NCBI RefSeq assembly: GCF_000876015.1
Contig: NZ_BBQM01000011.1
Location: 1-64,000, forward strand
Reading direction: 5' to 3'
Length of the DNA: 64,000 nucleotides
From: Cupriavidus basilensis
Lineage (GTDB): Bacteria > Pseudomonadota > Gammaproteobacteria > Burkholderiales > Burkholderiaceae
The notes under the pieces were generated by a model. The model was not told the origin of the DNA. It did not search any database and worked only from the letters and a program-made list of their open reading frames with translations. The position numbers and the translations under genes are program-made. Within the stretch, counting starts at the first letter, position 1; every line of letters starts with the position of its first letter. Of the stretch, positions 8,366-16,090 are shown one piece after another.

Positions 8366-10557
8366 ATGCAGAACAACAAATACACTTGCCTCGCCGTCCG
8401 CGGTTTCTCTGTCTTCCCAGTCGTCGTCGATGGCAAGAAGCCTGCGACATCGAATGGCTTCAAGGACGCTTCGCGGGATGAAGCGCAACTCGCCCAATGG
8501 AGCGAGACGCATGCGCATTGCAACGTCGGCATTGCCACCGGGAAGCCGTCCGGCATCTGGGTATTGGACATCGACATCAAGAACAACAACGTGGGCATCA
8601 AGTCTCTGGGCAAGCTCCAGAAAGCCCATGGAGAATTGCCAGAGACCTTGACGGTTGAAACCCCATCGGGTGGCTTTCACTTCTATTTTCGCTACCCGGA
8701 CGACATCGATATTAAGAGTCGTGTTGCGATGGTTGATGGCATTGACGTGCGGGCAGCAAAGGGCTACGTCGTTGCGCCGCCGTCGAAAATCGATGGCAAT
8801 CAGTATGTGTGGCTCGACGCGGATATTCCAATTGCTGATGCACCTGATTGGCTCGTCAAGCTTGTGGCCAGCCCCTCGCCGAGTAATCGGCACGTGACGC
8901 GCCCTGGCGAGAAGATTGAAAAGGGTGGCCGCAACGATTTCTTGATGCGCGCCGCGTTCAAGTTCGTCAAGCAAGGGAATGCGGCCGAGCGGTTGCCGGA
9001 CCACCTTCAACACCTCAATCAGAATCAGTGCGAGCCGCCTTTGCCACAAACAGAGGTCGATGAAATCGCCGCGAATGTGACTCGCCTGCACATCGAAAGT
9101 GATCATGAGGAGGTGCGTTTTACGGACCTCGGCAACGCGCGTCGGTTGAGCGGATTGTTGGGCGACAAACTGCGTTATTTTTCGCCTGAAAAACAGTGGT
9201 TTCAACTGACCACAGAGAAATACTGGCGGAGGGTGGATGAGCTTATTGTCGCACGTGGTGCGCGCACGATGATTGAGGAGATGCACGCGGAAGTGGCAAG
9301 GCTGGGCGATGGCCCCTACAAGCTCGCCATGAAGAAGCACGCCATTCGCTCCGAGAGCGCGAAAGCTATTAACGACGCCATCACGCTGTTCCGTTCGGAA
9401 CCCGATATCCTCGTGGAGGTCTCGGCATTGGATCAGGGCGAGTGGCTGTTCCCTGTGGAGAACGGCATCGTGAATCTGAGGGATGGTAGCTTCTTGCCGG
9501 CCGACTCGAGTCTCATGATTACTCAGACTGCTGGCGCTCGCTTTGATGCCGACGCAACTTGCCCAATATGGGAGGCATTCATCGACCAGATCATGGGAGG
9601 TGACAAAGAGCTTGTAGCCTACCTCAGGCGCGCGGTTGGCTACTCCTTGACGACGACTACGCGCGAGCACGCGATGTTCTTCGTCTACGGCACCGGCGCG
9701 AACGGGAAGTCCACATTCCTGAATATCTTGCGCGCGTTGTTCGGGGAACTGGGAGCGCAGGCGTTAGGTGATCTTCTTCTGGAGCGTTTTAAGGGGGAAG
9801 TACGGGCGGCCCGAGTAGCGATCTGGCTCGTCTTCGCGGCAAACGTCTCGTCGCCATGAGTGAGGTGGAGGATGGTCAGCACTTCAGTGATAAGACCGTG
9901 AAGTCGTACACCGGGGGTGACGCAATCACCGCCCGCCACCTGTATAAGGATACCTTCGAGTTCGTGCCTCGCTTCAAGATTTGGCTGGCCAGCAATTACA
10001 AGCCCACTGTGAAGGGTACGGACACCGGCGTTTGGCGGCGCATGAAGCTGATCCCCTTCACCGTCACCGTGCCCGCCGATCAGCGCGATAAGCACCTTGA
10101 AGAGAAATTGCGCGCGGAACTGCCCGGAATTCTCAATTGGGCGTTGGCGGGATGCATTGAGTGGCAGAGCGTTGGCCTTAACGATCCGATGGTGATCGCC
10201 GATGCCGTGCAGGAGTATCGCGACGATATGGATGTCGTGGGAACTTGGCTGCGGGACCACTGCATCTTCGATCCCGATGCCGAAATGCGCTTCGACACTG
10301 CATATAAGTTCTTCAAGGCATGGAGCGAAGAGAACTACAACTTCGCCTACTCGAAGAAGCGCTTTGGTCAGCATCTCGGTGCTACGTCGGGACTCACTGC
10401 AATTAGCAAGCCTCAGCGCTTCTACAAGGGTGTGCGGTTGAACGGCGATGTCATCCTCGATGAGCATACGGAGAAATTCCTGCGCTTTAGCCCATCGGTT
10501 GATTCGCTGTGGCCCAAGCGCCAGCGAGCCGGCGATGATTGCCCAGACTCCGTGTAA
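8366..10557 (+). pseudogene. P4-type primase-polymerase/helicase, one-base frameshift
   Basis: The start chosen is ATG 8366. Residues 1-180 resemble the bifunctional primase-polymerase domain: KKPATSNGF, then GIATGKPSGIWVLDID with the metal-binding aspartates. The middle has the D5 N-terminal region. Residues 442-449 are the Walker A motif of the SF3 helicase (GTGANGKST). The frame breaks at the five G of 9793-9797; one extra G gives FKGGSTGGPSSDLARLRGKR, leading straight into MSEVEDGQHFSDK and TGGDAITARHLY in the second frame, which ends at 10557. The joined product would be 730 residues, normal for the family. As read, helicase motifs B and C are lost. The gene would replicate the island or help it excise. 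Either the base is a sequencing loss or the element is dying. Confidence 0.88.
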
Positions 10558-10567
10558 CTGGTCAATA

Positions 10568-10596
10568 GGGGTGCCGACTACTGCAATCGGCACCCC
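10568..10596 (+). terminator. strong hairpin after primase gene
   Basis: GGGGTGCCGA (10568-10577) pairs perfectly with TCGGCACCCC (10587-10596) around a 9-base loop, eleven bases after the primase stop. There is no T-run, so termination is likely but not of the classic intrinsic form. Confidence 0.5.
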
Positions 10597-10869
10597 ATGT
10601 TCGGCCGGCGCCCGCCTTCTACACGGTTTGATGATCCACACCAAAAAATACAAACTCTCCTCGCTTATCTTCTTCTCTTCCATCATTTTTTAAAAAACAA
10701 TGGGAATTATTTAATCATCTAATACGCCTGGAATTTCAATAAAAAAATGCTTGGAGGCGCGAACGCGACGGGGGAGCGGGGGCTGCTCCCGTCGCCGGGC
10801 CTATTTAAGCTAACGATCTAACTCGGAAACTCCTGTTGAATCAAGGAGATACTGGAGGGGTGGGTGATG
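10597..10869. other. AT-rich intergenic segment with a GC-rich hairpin
   Basis: 10640-10755 is by far the most AT-rich stretch of the window (TTTTTTAAAAAA near 10687 and a run of seven A near 10741). It is followed by an imperfect GC-rich hairpin: GCGACGGG and CCCGTCGC at about 10766-10796. No gene was seen. It could be a replication origin or promoter region for the island, since it adjoins the primase gene. Confidence 0.35.
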
Positions 10870-10896
10870 GTGACGTGAAAACTGTCACTGTTGCTC
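10870..10896. repeat. 27-bp direct repeat, left copy
   Basis: This segment matches 11645-11671 at 24 of 27 positions, in the same orientation; the shared core is ACTGTCACTGTTGCTC. It overlaps the last bases of the HEPN-like gene (minus strand), including part of its stop codon. The two copies bracket that gene. Confidence 0.6.
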
Positions 10897-11509
10897 ATTG
10901 GACTTCGCGCTGGCCGCCGTCGTGTTGGCCGTGGATGCTTCGCTCACGCCGCCCATTCGAGCGCCAGTTGCCACTCAGAAACGGTCGAATGCGTACGTAC
11001 TCCAGCACTTTCAGAGCGTGGTCAAGTTCTTCTAGCTCCGTCAACGTCGTTACTGGGTCAAACACTTCCGTGGTGGCGAATGTGTTGCCCTTCCTGTCCG
11101 CAGGATATCGATGGCGTTGGTCCAATGTCGAATGGAACTTCTCTTGGTCTTGCGGGAAGAGGTCAAGGTTCAAGCTGACGCGGAAGTGGGAAGGGAGTTC
11201 GAAGGAGAATATCAACTGGGGATAAAGGCGACGATATTCAGAGAAGAGTTTGCTCAGATCGTGAGTCTGGGGAATCGAGCGCTCAGAAACGGCGCCAATT
11301 GCGCCTTTCAAGAACAGTTCAACTCCCTGGCGAGCCAAGTGCAATATAACTCGGCTGGAAGAGTACTGGGAACTAAAATCGCCACCCAACATGCTCGTGC
11401 ACAAGCATCGACTCGCTTCAAGAAACGCGCGTGAGAGCCAGAATGAACGGTCCCAAACGGGCAGGTTAGCAAGTTCTTCGGAAAACGACGGATCGGAATC
11501 CTCTTTCAT
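10895..11509 (-). CDS. HEPN-like protein, possible nuclease effector
   Basis: 204 residues. The central part (VILHLARQGVELFLKGAIG, then IPQTHDLSKLFSEYRRLYPQ) has the two-helix pattern with conserved His/Glu/Lys residues seen in HEPN-like proteins. A second helical block contains HRYPADRKGN. HEPN proteins are often RNases or their relatives in toxin-antitoxin and anti-phage systems. The classic R-x4-6-H motif is not obvious here, so catalytic activity is uncertain. The last 25 residues (from SGNWRSNGRR) look unlike the rest and run into the direct repeat, so the natural C-terminus may have been altered. It is alone on the minus strand and flanked by 27-bp direct repeats. Confidence 0.65.
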   Translation of the reverse strand: MKEDSDPSFSEELANLPVWDRSFWLSRAFLEASRCLCTSMLGGDFSSQYSSSRVILHLARQGVELFLKGAIGAVSERSIPQTHDLSKLFSEYRRLYPQLIFSFELPSHFRVSLNLDLFPQDQEKFHSTLDQRHRYPADRKGNTFATTEVFDPVTTLTELEELDHALKVLEYVRIRPFLSGNWRSNGRRERSIHGQHDGGQREVQ

Positions 11510-11644
11510 AAACCTCTCTCCAGCGTGGGATTGTGCGTACTACAGTATGCTAGCTCGCGAAGCCGCAGGTGGCGTGGACTCGGACGGGATGGTGTGGCTC
11601 AAAATCTGAGCAAAAACAATAGGTTAGATGGTGTTTGTACTGCG

Positions 11645-11671
11645 GTGACGCGAGGACTGTCACTGTTGCTC
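11645..11671. repeat. 27-bp direct repeat, right copy
   Basis: This is the partner of 10870-10896 (24 of 27 identical), located about 135 bases upstream of the HEPN-like gene start. The pair encloses about 775 bases, consistent with a single-gene cassette gained by recombination or with duplicated regulatory sequence. Confidence 0.6.
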
Positions 11672-11748
11672 GGCGATCCGTCGCTGGGTCAGGCTAAAAG
11701 TGCTCAATGCGCCATGAGTTGTCTGTCTTGAAGATTCGCTGGACAGTA

Positions 11749-11774
11749 GGGGCTCCAATGACATCAGGAGCCCC
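11749..11774 (+). promoter_or_regulatory. hairpin sequestering a ribosome binding site
   Basis: GGGGCTCC (11749-11756) pairs perfectly with GGAGCCCC (11767-11774). The Shine-Dalgarno AGGAG of the following gene (start 11779) lies in the right arm, so the folded leader would hide it. This suggests translational control by temperature, a small RNA or an upstream ribosome. It is seen in sequence; function is inferred. Confidence 0.5.
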
Positions 11775-11778
11775 GATC

Positions 11779-12170
11779 ATGACCAATCCCAAGGCAGTCG
11801 CAAGCCCGAAGGCTAAAGAGACCGGCGCTGACAAGGCAGAGTTGGTGGGCAGGCGAAGCCGGCAGCGGTTGCTGTGGCGGCTGGCGCTATTGCACTGCAT
11901 CGGGAAGGCCAGGCCCGGGAGGGCAATGAGGGCAGTAATGCGGACGCTGAGTGGTCGCGGATGGTTGCCGCCAAGCGGGATGCTGAAGCAAAAGCTGCGC
12001 CGACCAAAATGATGGTTGCGGTGGAAATCTACAAGCGGATGGTTGCTGTGAAGGGCATCACTCGCAAGGACATCATTCAGAAGTTCATTGACGAAGTGAA
12101 GCTGACGAAAGCCGGCGCGAGTACCTACTATCAGCTGATTAAGGCGAAGCAAGCTCCGCCGAAGAAGTGA
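11779..12170 (+). pseudogene. Lys/Ala-rich small protein, one-base frameshift
   Basis: ATG at 11779 (MTNPKAVASPKAKETGADKAE) has AGGAG eight bases upstream. At the GGG of 11847-11849 the frame breaks. One extra G gives ELVGQAKPAAVAVAAG and continues to the stop at 12168-12170, ending VKLTKAGASTYYQLIKAKQ. The joined product would be 130 residues: a low-complexity, basic, alanine-rich N-terminus and a helical C-terminus that looks like a small DNA-binding or KfrA-like segment (GITRKDIIQKFIDE). The family is not recognised with confidence. It is the third island gene broken by a single missing G. An intrinsic terminator follows 21 bases later. Confidence 0.6.
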
Positions 12171-12191
12171 GGCGATGATGTCCTGGCCTAA

Positions 12192-12219
12192 ATGACTCCG
12201 TGTGGAGTCATTTTTTTTT
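12192..12219 (+). terminator. rho-independent terminator
   Basis: ATGACTCC (12192-12199), loop GTGT, GGAGTCAT (12204-12211), then a run of nine T. This textbook intrinsic terminator ends the Lys/Ala-rich gene and insulates the following two-gene unit. Confidence 0.9.
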
Positions 12220-12352
12220 GACTCCAATGAGCAGGCGGTCTTCCCAGAGTTACGTCCACCCACGCTAGTCCTCTCCGATGTGGGGTTGCAATGGATGGCC
12301 TCATGCTGCACTCTAGCGAGTGACGGGCAAACAAGACAACGGACAGAACAGG

Positions 12353-13237
12353 ATGCAAAGAGGTCGTTATTATCTGGGGAGAGTGATCAAACTCGGTACG
12401 TTAGATCAATCTCGCTTGATGGATGCCATATCAAACGCGGGAACAATTATGGTCGGGAAGGCAAGGTGGACCATTACTAGCGTTGTGGATCGGCGTGCGG
12501 ACAGCTTGCCATTTGTCTTTGGCAGGCTTTCGAAATACTCTGACGAGGGGCACGTAACTGTTGTGGATACATCCACTAAGTCTGAAGTGGATGCAATTGC
12601 ACCGAATCTGCTTATTGCAAGCGCAAGCTTCGTATATCTGCCTGAGTATTCTGGGATTGCTTACGTGCATGTGTGGAATCATATCGAGGCGGATACGTTC
12701 GCTAGGCGCTTTAAGGCCGTGATCGAAGCAACCTACGATAATTTCTTCGTGGGATGTTCAATTGAGGCTGTATCGGATTATCGTGCCTTTGGCATCAAAT
12801 TACAGTCGCTAGACCGAATTCGGCAAATCTCAGCTCGTGTTCATCCTCCCAATCCGTTGTTTGGGCGTTTGTGGGGATCATTGAATCGTTACATTGAAGA
12901 GCGAAATGCTTCCGAAGTAACGGTGAAAGAGTCGCAAGAGGGCATGAAGGGTCTTGCCACTGATATTGCCAAACTGGTATCAAGGATCCTTGAGAACCGG
13001 GAGTATGAACCTGAGAAGGACGTTGCCATCGGTGACGCGGCAATCCTCATGGCAGCGGATGGTTATGGATCTGGCCGCGTGGTTGGGGACCAGCATGGTG
13101 AAGAGGTTGTGATCAGAACCTCGGATACACAGAAGGCCTTCCTGTTTTCAAAGGACCCAGTGCCTGAGGACTTGGCTGCGGAGGCGGAGATCCACTTCCG
13201 ACGAACAAGCATGGAAAGAGATATGAGGCATCCATGA
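12353..13237 (+). CDS. DUF4747-like soluble protein, first gene of a pair
   Basis: 294 residues from ATG 12353 (MQRGRYYLGRVIKLG); a GTG at 12320 would add 11 residues. There is no signal peptide or membrane segment. The order of features reminds me of the DUF4747 family: a strand-rich N-terminal half (ASASFVYLPEYSGIAYVHVW), a motif IRQISARVHPPNP in the middle, then YIEERNASEVTV, then a C-terminal DGYGSGRVVGDQHGEE and a threonine/aspartate-rich tail. This is recalled from family layout, not a search. Its TGA overlaps the ATG of the next gene by four bases, so translation is coupled to a small membrane protein. It is the cargo nearest the tRNA junction, a usual place for defence genes. Function unknown. 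Confidence 0.8.
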   Translation: MQRGRYYLGRVIKLGTLDQSRLMDAISNAGTIMVGKARWTITSVVDRRADSLPFVFGRLSKYSDEGHVTVVDTSTKSEVDAIAPNLLIASASFVYLPEYSGIAYVHVWNHIEADTFARRFKAVIEATYDNFFVGCSIEAVSDYRAFGIKLQSLDRIRQISARVHPPNPLFGRLWGSLNRYIEERNASEVTVKESQEGMKGLATDIAKLVSRILENREYEPEKDVAIGDAAILMAADGYGSGRVVGDQHGEEVVIRTSDTQKAFLFSKDPVPEDLAAEAEIHFRRTSMERDMRHP

Positions 13238-13710
13238 AGCAGACAGTCGAGTTCGCGAGGTTTTTCCTAATCGGGCCAGAAATGCTAATTGTGGTAACTG
13301 GGCTCTTGCTCAGAGTTATTTTTCCCATCCAGATTGACTCCCTTTTGCACGGGATTCAGGTGTCTGATGATCAGCTTAAGTGGCTCGTTGCAGTTCCCGC
13401 GGCACTTTTTGCTTGGTCATTAACCTCTGGGAGGAAGCTTATTTTTCCAGAAAAAGATAAGGAGGGCGTACTTCAGCAGTGGCCAGAATACTGGAGGCTA
13501 CGTCTTGGCTTCCACGTTGCCTTGCTTTGGGGTTTTATATTTCTTATGGTATCTATGGCAGCATGGGCGGGAGATTGGAAAAATCCATCGGTAACGCATG
13601 CCATACTGTTAGCTGTTTCGATCACTGGCTCCGGGCTTTTTTCACTCAGCCTCTATAATGCGCAAACTCGAGTAGAGGAGGCGGTTTCTCAATACAAGAT
13701 CCGACGTTAA
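13234..13710 (+). CDS. four-helix membrane protein, second gene of a pair
   Basis: 158 residues. There are four hydrophobic segments: about 10-31 (FFLIGPEMLIVVTGLLLRVIF), 48-66 (LKWLVAVPAALFAWSLTS), 92-113 and 120-143. A charged loop lies between helices 2 and 3 (FPEKDKEGVLQQWPEYWR), and a short basic C-terminus ends in KIRR. The start overlaps the stop of the DUF4747-like gene (ATGA), strongly suggesting equal expression and a shared complex. I do not recognise the family. The pairing of a soluble sensor-like protein with a small multi-pass protein fits abortive-infection systems that damage the membrane, but nothing in the sequence proves it. Confidence 0.8.
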   Translation: MKQTVEFARFFLIGPEMLIVVTGLLLRVIFPIQIDSLLHGIQVSDDQLKWLVAVPAALFAWSLTSGRKLIFPEKDKEGVLQQWPEYWRLRLGFHVALLWGFIFLMVSMAAWAGDWKNPSVTHAILLAVSITGSGLFSLSLYNAQTRVEEAVSQYKIRR

Positions 13711-13886
13711 ACAGTTGCGCCGTTGTGGTCTCAATTCGCCGGTCTATGCCAATAGCTTTTCTTGCATCTGGGTGGGGGCGGAACTGGCATCGCGTCAAAA
13801 CGCACAGATTTGGTGGGGGAAATGAACAGGCGCGAGAATTTGCGTCTGAAACCCGCATGAACAGTGGGTTTGGTCAAGCCGTTGCG

Positions 13887-13926
13887 GCTTGGGAAGCTAA
13901 GGTAATGGCCATTATACGACGCCCGC
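13887..13926 (-). tRNA. tRNA-Gly(CCC), 5' half only
   Basis: Read on the minus strand this is GCGGGCGTCGTATAATGG, then CCATTACCTTAGCTTCCCAAGC: acceptor strand, D-arm and anticodon arm with anticodon CCC. Beyond the anticodon stem the sequence (CGCAACGGCTTGACC) has no T-arm and no strand that could pair with the acceptor GCGGGCG. The 3' half is therefore displaced by the island. The matching 3' half was not found in the window. The gene is non-functional as read unless joined elsewhere. GGG codons could still be read by a tRNA-Gly(UCC). Confidence 0.75.
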
Positions 13927-13945
13927 TAAGGCATGACAGGCGCGG

Positions 13946-13951
13946 ATTCTA
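13946..13951 (-). promoter_or_regulatory. -10 element of the disrupted tRNA-Gly gene
   Basis: On the minus strand TGCTAGAAT gives an extended -10 (TGn plus TAGAAT) about 20 bases upstream of the first base of the tRNA half, the spacing usual for a short-leader tRNA promoter. This supports the view that 13926 is a true tRNA 5' end. Confidence 0.6.
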
Positions 13952-14201
13952 GCATAACTCGCGCATGGGAAGCATCGGCGCGACCTGTGCCGTTGGCCTG
14001 TGAGCCGATGGTGCCGGCGTCGGGCCCGGCGTCATGTACCTTGATGCCATCGGCGTCTTGCGCCGGTCGGCTTGTCCGCCTCGGCAATGGCCTGATCCGG
14101 ATGCGAATATTCCCTGCCTCGGCGTCACGATTCCTTACAGTCGGCGCGCGCTCGGGCCGGTATTCTCCGCATCAAGCATACCTTCGAGAATAGACACCAT
14201 C

Positions 14202-14402
14202 ATGAAATCCCTTCTTGCCTTGTTCATTGCCTGCGGTGCCCTGCTCAGCGGCTGCGTGGTGGCGCCGTATGACGACCACGGCGGCGGTCAGGGCAACGGC
14301 GGCTGCCCTCCCGGACAGGCGAAGAAGGGGAATTGCCGCGTGGATCAGTACGGCAACGAATCGTTCTGCCCGCCCGGGCAAGCGAAGAAGGGCCGCTGCT
14401 GA
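14202..14402 (+). CDS. small lipoprotein with CPPGQAKKG repeats
   Basis: 66 residues, ATG at 14202. The N-terminus MKSLLALFIACGALLSGC is a lipoprotein signal with lipobox LSGC. The mature part has a short Gly-rich linker and two near-copies of a cysteine-bearing motif (CPPGQAKKGNC and CPPGQAKKGRC), one per half, so the cysteines could form disulfides in the periplasm. Small proteins with this repeat occur in many proteobacteria, but I know no assigned function. It is the first gene outside the island. Confidence 0.8.
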   Translation: MKSLLALFIACGALLSGCVVAPYDDHGGGQGNGGCPPGQAKKGNCRVDQYGNESFCPPGQAKKGRC

Positions 14403-14596
14403 CGCGGGTATCCGGGCGCGCCGGACCAAGGCACGTCACGCCGCCTGGGCGCGCCATGCGCCGCCTGGCGTGGTGAGTAGCGCCCGGGCCGGCCAATGCG
14501 CGGATCGCGCAGTTTCCACGATCCAGCCGGAAAAGATGACCAGGCCATAAACAGATACAGCAGACACAGCGAAGATACGGCGGAAATGGCCGCCGC

Positions 14597-16090
14597 TCAG
14601 GCTCGCGCGCTGTCCTCCCGGTCGGCGTCAGTTGACGCCACCAGGATCTGTCCCGGCAGTTCGCCGGTCGCGCATTCCCCGTTCCATACGCATTTCCCGT
14701 TCACCCACACGCCGACGATGCCTTCGCTGGCCTGCACGGGCGCGTCGAAGGTCGCGCGGTCGGTCACTGTCTGCGGATCGAATACGACGAGGTCGGCGTA
14801 CATGCCGGGGCGCAGCAAGCCGCGATCCGACAGGCGGTAGTACCGTGCCGCCAGCCCGGTCATCTTGTGAACCGCCGTCTCCAGCGGCAGCAGGCCGCGT
14901 TCGCGCACCTGGCTGGCCAGTACCCGCGTGAAGGTGCCCCATTGGCGTGGATGCGGGTGCTTGTCGAAGGGCAGGCCATCGGATCCCACCATGCATCGCG
15001 GATCGGCCAGGATGCGGTCGACGTCTTCTTCGCTCATCAGGAAATAGATCGCGCCGGCCGGAGCAAGGCGCGCCAGCATCTGCTGGTCGTCGAGGCCCAG
15101 CTCGCGCTGGAGGTCATCGAAGTCGCGGCCCTGCGCGCCGGGGTAGCCGTCCGACCATGTGATCATCGTGCGCCGGGCCAGGCGCACGCGATCGAGCCGC
15201 AGCATCGTGGAGGTGGCGGGATACGGGTGGCAGTCCAGGCATACCGGCTGGAGCGCCGCGGCCTGGCCAATGCGGGCAAGCGTTGCCGCCGAGCGCCCGT
15301 GATTGCGTTCGCCGGCCAGCTTGTGGTGGGAGAACACGACGCGGCTGCCAAGCGACTGGCCGATCGCCAGGGCTTCTTCAATCGCAGCATCGATGTGGTC
15401 TGCCTCGTCGCGCAGGTGCGTGGCATAGATGCCGCCGCGCTTGCGCAGCGGGGCGCCGACGTCGATGATTTCCTGCGTCGACGCGTGCGTGGCGGGCGGA
15501 TAGAACGTGCCGGTCGAGAGGCCGAAAGCGCCTGCGTCCAGTGCTTCGGACAACAGTTCGCGCATTTGCGCGCGTTCCTGCGGCAAGGCGGGCCGGTCGA
15601 GATCGTCCATCACCGCCACGCGCAGCGTGGTGTGGCCCACCAGCGGTATCACGTTCACGGCCGCGGGCTGCGCGCGCAGGGCGGCGAGCCAGTCCGCGAA
15701 TTTCGGGAAACGGAACAGCTCTCGCGGTCCAAGCAGGTCCAGCGGCTGCGGCAGCCGTGGCCTTGCCGGAGAGGGCGCCAGGCTGATGCCGCAATTTCCC
15801 GTGACCACGGTGGTAATCCCCTGCGATACCTTGGGGACCATGTCCGGATGCGCGATCAGGTAGCCGTCGTCGTGCGTGTGCGAGTCGATGAAGCCCGGGG
15901 CGACCGCCATGCCGGCGATGTCCAGCACCGGCGCGTCGGCATGCAGCGTGCCGGGCGCGCCAATCGCGGCGATGCGCTCGCCTTCGATCAGGAGGTCGGC
16001 CGCGCGTGGCGGGGAGCCGCTGCCGTCGATCAGCATGCCTGCGCGCAGCAGCAGTCGTGTCGAAGCCGTGAGGGATTGCGGCATGTCCAT
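14597..16090 (-). CDS. N-acyl-D-amino-acid deacylase (D-aminoacylase)
   Basis: 497 residues, amidohydrolase superfamily. It hydrolyses N-acyl-D-amino acids to D-amino acid and carboxylate. Visible are the metal motif DSHTHDD (His71, His73), the cysteine ligand characteristic of D-aminoacylases (TGNCGIS, Cys100), histidines in YATHLRDE and VVFSHHK, and the late aspartate in VGSDGLPFDKHPHP. The start ATG at 16090 uses the last base of the stop codon of the Bug receptor gene (TGATG), so the two are translationally coupled. It is the last gene of a run with the receptor and an N-carbamoyl hydrolase, pointing to uptake and breakdown of N-substituted D-amino acids or peptidoglycan- or hydantoin-derived compounds. 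Confidence 0.9.
   Translation of the reverse strand: MDMPQSLTASTRLLLRAGMLIDGSGSPPRAADLLIEGERIAAIGAPGTLHADAPVLDIAGMAVAPGFIDSHTHDDGYLIAHPDMVPKVSQGITTVVTGNCGISLAPSPARPRLPQPLDLLGPRELFRFPKFADWLAALRAQPAAVNVIPLVGHTTLRVAVMDDLDRPALPQERAQMRELLSEALDAGAFGLSTGTFYPPATHASTQEIIDVGAPLRKRGGIYATHLRDEADHIDAAIEEALAIGQSLGSRVVFSHHKLAGERNHGRSAATLARIGQAAALQPVCLDCHPYPATSTMLRLDRVRLARRTMITWSDGYPGAQGRDFDDLQRELGLDDQQMLARLAPAGAIYFLMSEEDVDRILADPRCMVGSDGLPFDKHPHPRQWGTFTRVLASQVRERGLLPLETAVHKMTGLAARYYRLSDRGLLRPGMYADLVVFDPQTVTDRATFDAPVQASEGIVGVWVNGKCVWNGECATGELPGQILVASTDADREDSARA

Larger units (their letters stand above)
1..13886. mobile_element. genomic island integrated in tRNA-Gly(CCC)
   Basis: The right boundary is where the 5' half of a tRNA-Gly(CCC) gene stops matching tRNA structure, just after the anticodon stem (13887). 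Everything to the left has lower GC, a tyrosine integrase, a P4-like primase-helicase, an XRE repressor, several broken genes and poorly known cargo. The left boundary and the 3' half of the tRNA were not found, so the island probably extends beyond base 1. Integrase subfamilies that recombine in the symmetrical anticodon arm of tRNA genes are well known. Whether this integrase made this insertion is inference, since it lies about 6.7 kb from the junction rather than beside it. The segment 1-6 kb could be a second, nested element. Confidence 0.7.

Noticed and set aside
5202-10557. Programmed ribosomal frameshifting in Sir2 and primase
   Set aside because: There is no slippery heptamer plus pseudoknot, and a third unrelated gene has the same one-base loss at a G-run. 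An indel explains all three better.
1-13886. Second tRNA half as left attachment site
   Set aside because: I looked for a T-arm plus CGCCCGC 3' end in the correct orientation and found none, so the left boundary is left open.
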